Below are positions 34,103 to 43,394 of a stretch of DNA of 64,000 nucleotides, piece by piece. The number at the start of each line of letters is the position of its first letter. Position 1 is the stretch's first letter. The stretch spans positions 88,477 to 152,476 of the forward strand of contig JAUCBJ010007863.1 in assembly GCA_032718475.1 (NCBI GenBank), in the 5' to 3' direction. This DNA comes from Nemertoderma westbladi (lineage: Eukaryota > Xenacoelomorpha > Nemertodermatida > Nemertodermatidae). The notes under the pieces were generated by a model. That model was not told where the DNA came from, did no database searches, and saw nothing but the letters and a program-made list of their open reading frames with translations. The translations under genes were made by a program, and so were the position numbers.

Positions 34103-37100
34103 ATGCAGACTGTAGGACATACTGTAGGCCTTACTGCACATACCATAGGCCATACTGAGAGAGGCAATGTAGGCGATAGGATGGCGTGGACAACGGGATT
34201 AAACCCGGAAGTCGCGGAATACATACCGGCGAGTAGGCCAGAAGCTGATAGGCCTATACCGGTACCAGCACAGCAGTATGACTACAGCATGCAGGGACAT
34301 AACATATACCCAGGGGAGGGGGGAATTATTGCGGATAGGTGTATGGGCCCCAACATATTAACATCAACCCCAGTACCAAACATACCGGTGGGGGGGGGAC
34401 AGGGTGACATTCCCCCATCACAATATCAACAATATACCCCGATAGGGGCAAGAACAACGAGACCCTTGGATGAGAATAGGTCGTGTGATACAGACATATG
34501 GAGGGGGCCGCTACCCCCGATGACATACCCAAGTCAGAGAAAGTCAAGAAATAGGACAGACGGAACGCACCAGACAGGAGAAACTATGCAGCACCCATCG
34601 AATCCATTGGAAGCGCAGGCGATGGGGATGGCCACGTTGATCGATGCGTTGAAAACGAGGATCGAGTTACCACCCGTGGAACCATTCAAATTCGATGGGA
34701 GCAGGCCGGAAGAATATCTACAGTTTCGGCGCATGTATAGTAACGAAATACTAACAAAGAACTTGACGCAGGCGGAGTGCCTAAAGTATCTGCAAGTGTA
34801 CACGGGAGGCCCAGCATACGACATCGTGAGGCAATATCAAGGAATAGAGGGCGGCTTCACGACAGCATGGCGGGCACTGGATAGGGAATACGGGCACCCG
34901 GCCAAGATCATCAGGCAGACGCTGAGAGGCATAACATCGGGTGGCCTACAGGATAATCCCGTTAGCATTAAGACGTTCGCTAACAAAGTCGAAAAGGCTC
35001 TAATCGTGCTGAAGACGCTAGACGCGCCGTACGAGCTCAATGCGTCCAACAACATCACCACGATAGCGCAGGCACTACCAAACTGGCTGCGCAACAAGTG
35101 GAGGAAAATCGCCTTCTCCACTCGAGATAAGAAGGGTGCGGAACCGGGTTTAGAAGAAATGTCAAACTTCTTAAACTACGAGGCTGAACTAATAACTGAC
35201 CCAGTCTATAGCGAAGACAGCCTGGGAAAGGGACTGAAGACAGACTACCATAGACCGAAACCAGAGCACAACACATCGAACGCATTACCGAGACTCAGGC
35301 AATCATTGCCATATGCAGCGACGCAGGGGACTGCAAGTCCACAGCTAGCCGAGGATAAGACAACATCATGGAACGGACAGGGAAACAATAACAACACGAA
35401 TAAACATAACCCCAGTACGTCCAATAGGCAAAACCCAAACAATAAGAATAGTAGGGACTTTGGTACGAACGCAACTGCGATACGCAATGCACTGTATAAA
35501 GAGGGCTACGACCCAAAGAGCAAATGCCAGCTACACGCAAATGCGCTTCATCAAACTATGAACTGCAGGTACTGGCAGGCGCTACCTAGGCAAGATCAGA
35601 TAGACTATGCGTTCAGCAATAAAATCTGCTCGCGATGTGTAATGAGTGGACATAGAGCAAGGGAGTGCAAGGAGAAGCCAATGAAATTTGGTCAAAGGAG
35701 AGGCCAAACGATGGCGACGAGCACAGTAGGGGCGAAGAAGAGAGGAACGGTGCTACTTGGAGTAGTACCAGTACGAGTGATCGGGGAAGGCAATCGATCA
35801 GTAACAACACTAATGCTGGTTGATAGTGGAGCTGCCTTCACATTAGTCGAGGAATGGGTGGCCGAGGAGATAGGATTGAGAACGAGGCCAAGCAGGATGG
35901 CGGTAACAACCATCTCTAGCAAAGATGAGATCCTGGAGATGAGAACAGGACGGTGCGCAATTGCAGCAGTGGCACCAGGATGCGACTATGGGGCAACCAT
36001 CGACCCCATCCAAGTGATAGAGTCAATTAATATCAATGCCAGGCGGCCAACCAACATCGAGGTCGAGCAGTATAAATTCCTGGACGACATTGACTTCTCA
36101 ATCCCAGATGTGGACGTTAGGAAGGTATCCATCATAGTAGGTATGGACTGCCCAACGGCCCACGAAAGAATGCAAACGGTCTTCGGCGAAGACAAGCAGA
36201 GCGACCCGGTGGCAATATTAACACCATTCGGGTGGACACTGACAGGCCCAATTAAGAGTAATATACCATTCCATGTGTCTGAGAGTTCAGGATGCATGGT
36301 GCCAGGAACTGACGAGATAGAGGAGAGGCCAGAGATGGGCAATAGTGGTAGACAGCTAGAAGTAGAAGCAACACCAAGAGAGTGGGCGGAGGAGAATGGT
36401 ATGGATGCAGAAGATCTAGAGACGATGGGTTGGAATAAGGGTCCCAGCAAGTATCGGTATGGAGATGGAGAAGAGCGGACGGTGGAGTGTCGGGAGGACA
36501 AACCGGGGAAGTGTCCGGTGGAGTGTCCAGAGGAGCGTCCGGAAGAGACGCCGGTCCGGTTGAGAGGCATACCGACCAGGGGGAAGCCGAGTAAGAATAC
36601 AAGATGGAAAGGGAGAAGATGTGAGATGATCAGACCAGGGGCAGAGAAGCCCATGAATAAACATATGGTGGACAAAGGAGCCGGGAGAGTAGGAGGCGTG
36701 CTGCGTACGCACGCGGAACTGACAGAGTGCGAGGGGGCATTACATGGGCAGACATCGTGTATACCGAAGGACGAACGGGGGTCGTTGAAGCCTTTAATGC
36801 CAGCACACATATTAAGGGGGAGGCCAGCAGAGGTGGCATCTAAGATTGAGGAGAAGAACAGGGGCGGCATTATACCGCCGGGTGACACGTTGAAGGGTGG
36901 CACTTTGCCGCCAAGGGACGACCACGAGATCAGAAACATAAATAACAGACAGCATTTGCAAAAACAGGAGAAAAGACCACCTATCGAATTGACAAGGAGA
37001 GCGGAGCGAAGAATTAGAGAACCTATAGGGGGGCAGTGGGAGAGTTGCCTGGAGGAGGAATCACCCCTTGGGTCGCTGAGTTGTCCAACAGGTTGGACTG

Positions 37101-37123
37101 GGATGGAAGAGTTAGATCCGTAA
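34103..37123 (+). CDS. Element B Gag (DUF1759-like), zinc knuckle and DUF1758-like protease
   Basis: An open frame of 1006 residues. Residues about 190-370 are the DUF1759-type Gag region of BEL/Pao elements (EPFKFDGSRPEEYLQFRRMY, YDIVRQYQGIEGGFTTAWRA, ALPNWLRNKWRKIAFST). A CCHC knuckle, CSRCVMSGHRAREC, lies near 515. The aspartic protease follows at about 550-730: LLGVVPVRVIGEGNRSV, LMLVDSGAAFTLVEEW, VGMDCPTAHERMQTVFGED and ILTPFGWTLTGP. In ordinary BEL/Pao elements RT, RNase H and integrase continue in frame after the protease. Here the frame instead runs through about 270 low-complexity residues with RPEETPVRLRGIPTRGKPS and stops. The true start may lie upstream in another frame. Confidence 0.88.
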   Translation: MQTVGHTVGLTAHTIGHTERGNVGDRMAWTTGLNPEVAEYIPASRPEADRPIPVPAQQYDYSMQGHNIYPGEGGIIADRCMGPNILTSTPVPNIPVGGGQGDIPPSQYQQYTPIGARTTRPLDENRSCDTDIWRGPLPPMTYPSQRKSRNRTDGTHQTGETMQHPSNPLEAQAMGMATLIDALKTRIELPPVEPFKFDGSRPEEYLQFRRMYSNEILTKNLTQAECLKYLQVYTGGPAYDIVRQYQGIEGGFTTAWRALDREYGHPAKIIRQTLRGITSGGLQDNPVSIKTFANKVEKALIVLKTLDAPYELNASNNITTIAQALPNWLRNKWRKIAFSTRDKKGAEPGLEEMSNFLNYEAELITDPVYSEDSLGKGLKTDYHRPKPEHNTSNALPRLRQSLPYAATQGTASPQLAEDKTTSWNGQGNNNNTNKHNPSTSNRQNPNNKNSRDFGTNATAIRNALYKEGYDPKSKCQLHANALHQTMNCRYWQALPRQDQIDYAFSNKICSRCVMSGHRARECKEKPMKFGQRRGQTMATSTVGAKKRGTVLLGVVPVRVIGEGNRSVTTLMLVDSGAAFTLVEEWVAEEIGLRTRPSRMAVTTISSKDEILEMRTGRCAIAAVAPGCDYGATIDPIQVIESININARRPTNIEVEQYKFLDDIDFSIPDVDVRKVSIIVGMDCPTAHERMQTVFGEDKQSDPVAILTPFGWTLTGPIKSNIPFHVSESSGCMVPGTDEIEERPEMGNSGRQLEVEATPREWAEENGMDAEDLETMGWNKGPSKYRYGDGEERTVECREDKPGKCPVECPEERPEETPVRLRGIPTRGKPSKNTRWKGRRCEMIRPGAEKPMNKHMVDKGAGRVGGVLRTHAELTECEGALHGQTSCIPKDERGSLKPLMPAHILRGRPAEVASKIEEKNRGGIIPPGDTLKGGTLPPRDDHEIRNINNRQHLQKQEKRPPIELTRRAERRIREPIGGQWESCLEEESPLGSLSCPTGWTGMEELDP

Positions 37124-37309
37124 AAGGTGCGGGCAGAGGTGTTACCTGTCTATTAGAAGGGGCACCTTAGCAGAGTTAGAGAAAAGTTTAGTCGTCCAAG
37201 TTTTGGACTGAGGGGGGTGGGATTGAGGGCGAGACGCCCTTCCCACAAACAAAATAATAAAATAAAATAAAAAAAATAGTACATGGTAGGTATGCAGTTA
37301 GTAGGCAGA

Positions 37310-37975
37310 GAGTTAGTAAGAAGGTACGTAGTACCTAGTTAGTTAGTTAGTTAGGAGGTACGTAGTACCGCCAGTTAGAGAGTTAGTTAGAGGGTACGTA
37401 AGTACTGTTAGTTAGTTAGTTAGTTAGGAGGTACGTAGTACCGCCAGTTAGAGAGTTAGTTAGAGGGTACGTAAGTACCGTTAGTTAGTCAGAGAGTTAG
37501 AGGGTACGTAGTACCGCTAGTTAGTTAGAGTTAGAGGGTACGTAGTACCGCCAGTTAGAGAGTTAGTTAGAGGGTACCGGTACGTAAGTACCGTTAGTTA
37601 GTTAGTTAGTTAGTTAGGAGGTACGTAGTACCGCCAGTTAGAGAGTTAGTTAGAGGGTACGTAAGTACCGTTAGTTAGTCAGAGAGTTAGAGGGTACGTA
37701 GTACCGCTAGTTAGTTAGAGTTAGAGGGTACGTAGTACCGATAGTTAGTTAGAGAGTTAGAGGGTACGTAGTACCGCTAGTTAGTTAGAGTTAGAGGGTA
37801 CGTAGTACCGATAGTTAGTTAGAGAGTTAGAGGGTACGTAGTACCGCTAGTTAGTTAGAGTTAGAGGGTACGTAGTACCGATAGTTAGTTAGAGAGTTAG
37901 AGGGTACGTAAGTACCGCTAGTTAGTTAGAGAAGAGTTAGAGGGTACGTAGTACCGTTAGTTAGAAGAGAGAGAG
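37310..37975 (+). repeat. Element B spacer of GTTAGTTAGAG and GGTACGTAGTACC repeats
   Basis: Roughly 666 bp of short tandem steps between the protease ORF and the third ORF. Each step pairs a gttagttagagag stretch with ggtacgtagtacc or ggtacgtaagtacc, which is itself an inverted repeat (ggtac/gtacc). Element A has a degenerate version at 8060-8600. It could form many small hairpins in the RNA; no function is known to me. Confidence 0.85.
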
Positions 37976-38452
37976 TAAGAGGTAAAAAGGGGATATAGAT
38001 ATAGGTATTAGTTAGCAGTTAGTAGAGAGAGGGGGGCATATGAGTACAGCTGGATAAATCGTGTGGCCACACGACGCATACTGCTGTACTGCATAGACCC
38101 ACAGAGTAGGCCAGAATGTGGATTAGAGAATAGAATAATCCATAGGCAGTAGTAAGTAGTAGGACAGTAGAATCAAAGTAAATGGATAAATAAATAGAAT
38201 AGGGCTGAAAGTTGTAAAATAGTGGCAACACAAGGGAAGTTATTCTAGAACATAATAAAAGTAACGGACAGAAATTGTAAATTACGCTCATTTACTAGCT
38301 TCAAAATTAATTAGGAATAATTTAGGTTAAAAGGCGCAGTTAAGTAGGAAATAGGCCATTATCGAACTGTACAGAACATCCTAGATACATCACTCATCTG
38401 TATTGCGCCTTGGTAAGGCACCACCTTGCAGGTGAGCGAGTGAACGTTCGGA

Positions 38453-41002
38453 ATGGCGAGTAAGTTGATCAGAAAGAGAAAGGCGGAGTCAGGAGGAAAG
38501 GAGATACTGGTGGATTTCACCGAGAGGCATCCGGAAGAGAAGACGAGAGGATACTACGAGAGGTTGGAAAGGGGTCACGCGGCACGAGCGCTGCAGGATC
38601 ACTTCCGGGAGGCGCACGAACAGCGGCTGGTCGGGACCTACGGGACCCCGTCGCTGGACAACGCGATCTTCCAACACTTTCACTACGTGGTGAAAGGGGA
38701 CGAGGCGAAGTTCGGGATTCCGAAATACCCGAGGGAATCACCGAGGAAGGACTGGAAGAGATTCATAGAGTCCGTCAACAGAGGAGGATTTATGATCCTA
38801 GATGACGAGGGAACCGTGGAAGACGAGGCGGGTTCGAGACGAGGAACGGCGGGGTCGGCCAGGACCATACTCCTACATTTGGCCGCGCCAAATGGGGACA
38901 TCTTCTTATTCGACCTAGGGACGTATGGGAAGAAGGACGGGCCGAAATTAGACCGATTACCGAAAGCGGTACAAGTCTTAGTAAGAGAGAAGTCGACGAC
39001 GAAAGTGGGATCGGCGATTCGCGAGGACGCGGAGAGGATCATCGGTCCGGACGCCACCAACCTCCTGGATATGCAGAAAGTCTTTATGGCTATGACGGCA
39101 CCGGATGGATTGGGGGTAGTCGAAAACACAGGCCAATGCGGGGCGGTGGCGATGGGCCAATTATTGGGGCTCGTATGCCACAAACCGATGGACTGGGGGA
39201 AGTTTAGGGAAGAATACGGAGCAGAACTAGCGAACTCGCTAAAGTGGGGAGCGAGACCGGGAAAGCAGGAGGTATATCAGTTCCGCAGGGGAGCGATAAA
39301 GGTATATCAGAAGCGATATATCCTGCAGGAGGACTGGATGATGATAAGTTTGCTTAACTTATTCATGACCGTGATTATCGAGAGGGAACCAGGGGCATTT
39401 CTGTTATCGGGATCACCCCTAAGCTACAGGAGAGCCTTTAAAGTGGCCTTTGACGGTCTGGTAGACCACCCGGGGCTGAAGGGCGAGTCGGTGTACTACA
39501 ACAGCCGACATCTGGTAGACGGGGAGACAGATACACCGTATCAGAGATGGGAACAGCTAGAGACGGATAGACGAGAAGCAAAGCGACTGGAAGAAGTCGC
39601 TAGACGGGAGAGGATAGAAGCAGAGGAGAGGGAAGAGGAGGCCAGGACACAGAGTTACGGCTTCGAGGAACAGGCGGGCCTAGACGAACTTCATTGGACT
39701 TCGTCAGGAAGTTCGGGGGAGTCTCTAGGGCGAGAATTGGGATGGACGGTGGGATCGCCGAAACAGTCGACGTCGGGGTTGCAAACGATGCCCATACCAG
39801 CGGGCGCCGAGGGCGACCAACCGCCAAGGAAGTTAAGGGAGCTAGAGGGATGGAGGGCTACGGGCGAGAGCCAAGGCGGGAAGGGACATAGTGGATCCAT
39901 CGGGATACCGGGATTGGAGACACTACCAAAAGAGGAGGACGACGACGACGAGTTCGGAGAGATGCCGCCCATCGAGAGGATAGGCCACTCGGACACGGAC
40001 TGGGTTGGCGGAAGGGTGGTGACGGCCAGTGGGGCGAGGGCCTTCTGGAACAGATCCGGCAAGCGGACCTGGGTGCACGAGGAGCCGGCGATGGATTTCG
40101 CGGGGAGCACCATCAGGTTGGGCGAGCAACCGGGGACGGCACCACGGATAGTATTCGGGGAGACGATGCCCGAGAGGGGCGGAGAGATCGACGTAGATAG
40201 AGAGACCAACGTAGAGAAGTTCGCCTACCAGCGACTCCACAGACCGCGGAGATCGCTTGGGACGAAAGACGAGGTGGGACGGGAGACATTGGTACTCGGC
40301 TGCGACTACTGTGGGAGACAGACCCATCGGGAAAGCAGCTGCCTATACCGGTTCCAAAAGGGAACCTTTTGTCTCTACTGCAGAGAACCAAGCCACAGGA
40401 TGGGGGCGTGTCCACGGTTGCATAACCGATGTCCAAAGTGCCACTTTCGGGGACACTACGGACGCGAGTGCGACTGGATGAACGACGAGGAGAAGTTCAC
40501 AAGATTCGAGGAGTGGGCCGACGTCGGGGCCATGACGCGCCAGCGCATGAAGGCCCAGGAGTTCAAGTGGGGTTTCTTCCTTATCAATCAGGAGACTCAC
40601 ATGGAAATCATAAAGCGGAGGCTACCGTTTACCTACCAAGAGGTAGCAACGGCGGCGTCGTACGCTGGAGTGATGAACACGCAAAGGTATCTGGACAGGT
40701 GGACGCCAGAGAACCGAAGGGAGTTTAGGGATTTCTTGGCGGAGCACGTACCAAAGGCAATGAAAATGATCCTATGGGACGCCACTAGAGGGAGACAACC
40801 GGGCCACTCTGAGGGGCCACCGGCGAAGCGATATCGGGCACTAATAACACCAGCGCCCAAGGAGCCAACGACCGGGATCAGCAAGGAAGTGGCGGCGAAG
40901 GTCCGAAAGCAGAAAGCGGATGATGCCAGAGGAACGGTGATAACCAAGAAACGACCCAGGGAAGAGGACGCCAGGGGGAACTACCCCCGGAGGAACAGAT
41001 AG
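38453..41002 (+). CDS. Element B third ORF: DEDD 3'-5' exonuclease-like protein with three CCHC knuckles
   Basis: An 849-residue open frame. The N-terminus (1-95) is charged and unrecognised. Residues about 100-310 resemble RNase D/WRN-type exonucleases: GGFMILDDEG (D-x-E motif Exo I), ILLHLAAPNGDIFLFDL (core strand pattern), TTKVGSAIREDAERI (Exo II Asp), NLLDMQKVF, then SLKWGARPGKQEVYQ and RYILQEDWMMISLL, which sits where the Tyr...Asp Exo III motif is expected (spacing one residue longer than usual). An acidic linker follows. Three CCHC knuckles lie at about 616-674: CDYCGRQTHRESSC, CLYCREPSHRMGAC and CPKCHFRGHYGREC. The C-terminus is basic. Catalysis is inferred from motifs only. Element A lacks this ORF entirely. 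Confidence 0.75.
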   Translation: MASKLIRKRKAESGGKEILVDFTERHPEEKTRGYYERLERGHAARALQDHFREAHEQRLVGTYGTPSLDNAIFQHFHYVVKGDEAKFGIPKYPRESPRKDWKRFIESVNRGGFMILDDEGTVEDEAGSRRGTAGSARTILLHLAAPNGDIFLFDLGTYGKKDGPKLDRLPKAVQVLVREKSTTKVGSAIREDAERIIGPDATNLLDMQKVFMAMTAPDGLGVVENTGQCGAVAMGQLLGLVCHKPMDWGKFREEYGAELANSLKWGARPGKQEVYQFRRGAIKVYQKRYILQEDWMMISLLNLFMTVIIEREPGAFLLSGSPLSYRRAFKVAFDGLVDHPGLKGESVYYNSRHLVDGETDTPYQRWEQLETDRREAKRLEEVARRERIEAEEREEEARTQSYGFEEQAGLDELHWTSSGSSGESLGRELGWTVGSPKQSTSGLQTMPIPAGAEGDQPPRKLRELEGWRATGESQGGKGHSGSIGIPGLETLPKEEDDDDEFGEMPPIERIGHSDTDWVGGRVVTASGARAFWNRSGKRTWVHEEPAMDFAGSTIRLGEQPGTAPRIVFGETMPERGGEIDVDRETNVEKFAYQRLHRPRRSLGTKDEVGRETLVLGCDYCGRQTHRESSCLYRFQKGTFCLYCREPSHRMGACPRLHNRCPKCHFRGHYGRECDWMNDEEKFTRFEEWADVGAMTRQRMKAQEFKWGFFLINQETHMEIIKRRLPFTYQEVATAASYAGVMNTQRYLDRWTPENRREFRDFLAEHVPKAMKMILWDATRGRQPGHSEGPPAKRYRALITPAPKEPTTGISKEVAAKVRKQKADDARGTVITKKRPREEDARGNYPRRNR

Positions 41003-41701
41003 GTTCCCAGAGTCGAGGGAGAGAGACTGGGACTTGGACGTGGTACGCCTGGAAGGCGCCGCGTGGGACGTACGAACTATTAAGTACAAATTTAATTAAT
41101 GCAAAATAATCATATAAGTGCAATTTGTATGTAGGTACGTAGTAATTAGTAATCTAGAAATATATACGTTCGGAGTAAGTACTATGGTCATACAACCTTT
41201 CTCAATTAGCTACTGGGACTGGGGGATAACTGACTATGGCACTATGGACGAGACACCAGACAATTTCACACTTCTTGAGTGCGACGGCACGAGAGGGGGG
41301 GGAGATTCGTCAGAAGAGAAGAGACAGTCGAAGTGAGGTTGAGGGACGGAATAGTGCGGAGTGCGGAGAGAGTGCGGACGCAATTCTAGTGTGGGGGGGG
41401 GGGAGAATAAGAGGCTGAGTGAGGGACGAGGAGGTCCGAGTGTGAGAGAGTTAGGGTGAGAGTGAAGAAGAGATAGGGTGGAAGTGTTGGGGAAACAAAA
41501 GTTGCGTGAGAGGTGAGCGCGATCGGCCCGACATGAGACGCCAGGAACACAGGGTAGCGTTATCATACCCATAGGGGGCGGCCTGGAAAGCCGACTCCGA
41601 GAGAAAAGAATTCCACCCCACACCCGATACTAGATCGGGATCCAGCGGGATTGTAGCGCACTTTTTTGGTTGATGCTATCTTCTTACCGGGAAGATAGCA
41701 T
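41003..41701 (+). other. Element B 3' untranslated region
   Basis: No convincing ORF. A run of GA-rich sequence includes G tracts near 41391. The final 250 bases are homologous to element A's 3' end (shared tgttggggaaacaaaa, gatccagcgggattgtagcgc and an imperfect inverted repeat gatgctatcttctt...gggaagatagcat). That inverted repeat next to the polypurine tract is conserved in both elements. Confidence 0.7.
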
Positions 41702-41710
41702 GGGGGGGAG
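41702..41710 (+). other. Element B polypurine tract
   Basis: GGGGGGGAG directly before the 3' LTR start TGTTAG, identical to the tract in element A. Confidence 0.85.
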
Positions 41711-42247
41711 TGTTAGCTTATTCAATCCCGCTAACACCCCATAAAGTTATAAGCCGATAAGCAATATTGGGAGCCACGAGATTGGATAATTAACCAACTC
41801 GTGCCATCCCAATAAGAGTGGGAAGGAAGCACACAAAGAGGGTCAGGGGCCAAACCCCTAACCCAGAGAGAATAGGTGGAGTGAACGGGAACACTCCAAA
41901 GGGCGCCAACAAGGGTATCAACCAATCAGAGGGGGGAAAGGCATCGATTAGGTAGAGTAACAAGGCCAACCGTGCAATATAGCCACTTGGCAGTAATAAT
42001 ACCAATTCAGTTATCTCAGTGCAATACCGGTGCTAGTTTAGGTTATTACATAGTTTTAGATAGGGAAGGACCGGGACTTTAGTTACCGTATCCCGCCTTC
42101 CATATACGACAATACTATATCTATATCTATATCCGCATATCATATTATATACGACAAACAACATCAGAACTCATTCACTCTTTATACACGGCGGGGACGC
42201 GTGAACTAAAACCGGATAAACCGGGATTCCTCTTGGATCCCGTCACA
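41711..42247 (+). repeat. Element B 3' LTR (537 bp)
   Basis: Differs from 25096-25632 at two positions by eye (ccgcat versus ccacat; gggattcctc versus gggatccctc). Followed by the CTAAC duplication and the minisatellite. Confidence 0.95.
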
Positions 42248-42393
42248 CTAACTAGTTTATATGCCTAATTAACTCGTTTATATACCTAACTAACTCGCTT
42301 ACATGCCTAACTAACTCGTTTATATGCCTAACTAACTAGTTTATATGCATAATTAACTCGTTTATATACCTAACTAACTCGCTTACATGCCTA
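42248..42393. repeat. 21-bp minisatellite segment
   Basis: Seven or so units of the 21-bp array between element B and the RTE-like fragment. Confidence 0.95.
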
Positions 42394-43357
42394 CCATTTG
42401 AAGTGTTATGGGGTGTCCTCCAAGGAGACACACTTGCACCATTCTTGTTCATTATTGTGGTTGACTATGTTCTACGCATGTCCTTAGATCATTATAATGA
42501 TGATGGGGTGATGATAACTCCACCTACTGGCTCCAGAAGTCGAGGAAATCCTGCCAAGTACCTAACTGATCTAGACTTTGCTGATGACTTAGGAGTACTC
42601 TCAGAATCATTAGAGGGAGCCCAACGGCTCCTCAGCTCATTAGAACATGCTGCTTCTAGTGTTGGTCTTTTTATTAACTCCAGAAAGACCAAAATTCTGA
42701 CAGTTAACTTTGAAAGTCCTCAGCAAGTTTCTGATCGGATGAGCATAAGCTCAAAGGATGGTATGCTTGAGCATGTGGACGACTTCTGTTACCTGGGATC
42801 ATTGATCCGGAAGTCAGGTGAGGACCTTCGAATACGTAAGGGAAAGGCATGGGCAGCCTTGAATAGGCTTTCCAGGATTTGGAAGTCACCGAGAATTAAT
42901 CGGAAACTTAAGGTCCGATTATTTAGAGCAGCAGTAGTTCCAGTACTCCTCTACGGGAGTCCATGCTGGGCTCTAACTGCTGAGGACACCAAATCTCTGG
43001 ACGGCACATTCACAAGAATGCTACGCCGGGTTCATTGTGCCAAGTACAATGCACACATCTCCAACCAGACACTATATAACATTGGAGGTGTGTCATTGGT
43101 TCCCCCAAGCTTGACACTAGAACAAAATCGCCTCCGCTTTGCAGGACATTGGCTTTCGCCGTGAGGACCAGCCAGTGCATAATCTTGTACTTTGGCAGCC
43201 TCATGGAGTGAATAAGCATGGTGGACAGCCCATGACTTTCTTGAGACGCATCTTAAAGGACACTGGCCTTAAAGATGCGGATGATCTAGCAAATGTCATG
43301 GGTGATAGGGAGTTGTGGCGGTGCAATTTTGTTGACAAGCCGGCACAGCATTCTTAA
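42394..43357 (+). pseudogene. RTE-like reverse transcriptase, C-terminal part with frameshift
   Basis: The frame runs from 42394 through GVLQGDTLAPFLF and DLDFADDLGVLSE (FADD active site). Near 43147 an extra G (acattggctttcg versus acattgctttcg in the other copy) shifts the frame. The C-terminus (FRREDQPVHNLVLWQPHG...) continues in the next frame to a stop at 43357. Nonfunctional. Confidence 0.9.
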
Positions 43358-43394
43358 AAATGCAGCTGCAATGCAGCATGCCGATCCTAGTAGT
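42394..43394 (+). mobile_element. RTE-like LINE, short 3' fragment
   Basis: Flanked by a 9-bp duplication acatgccta (42385-42393 and 43395-43403) in the 21-bp array. It is nearly identical to the 3' half of the copy at 49911-51936 and ends in a TAG-repeat tail. It begins within the reverse transcriptase (PFEVLWGVLQGDTLAPFLF), so it lost its 5' half at insertion. Confidence 0.93.

Larger units (their letters stand above)
25096..42247 (+). mobile_element. Element B: BEL/Pao-like LTR element with an extra exonuclease-like ORF
   Basis: Two 537-bp LTRs (TGTTAGCTTATTC...CCCGTCACA) differ at two positions by eye, so the insertion is recent. It sits in the 21-bp minisatellite with duplication CTAAC (25091-25095 and 42248-42252). 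The internal order is gag-like region, DUF1759-like Gag with zinc knuckle and DUF1758-like protease, a tandem-repeat spacer, then an 849-aa third ORF, and a polypurine tract. No reverse transcriptase or integrase was found in any frame of its own sequence. A Gypsy element is nested at 27783-33232. Without it, B is about 11.7 kb. Confidence 0.93.

Noticed and set aside
38453-41002. ORF3 as an envelope or a pol protein
   Set aside because: There is no signal peptide or membrane anchor, and none of the RT, RNase H or integrase motifs seen in the Gypsy element. The exonuclease-like and knuckle motifs fit better.
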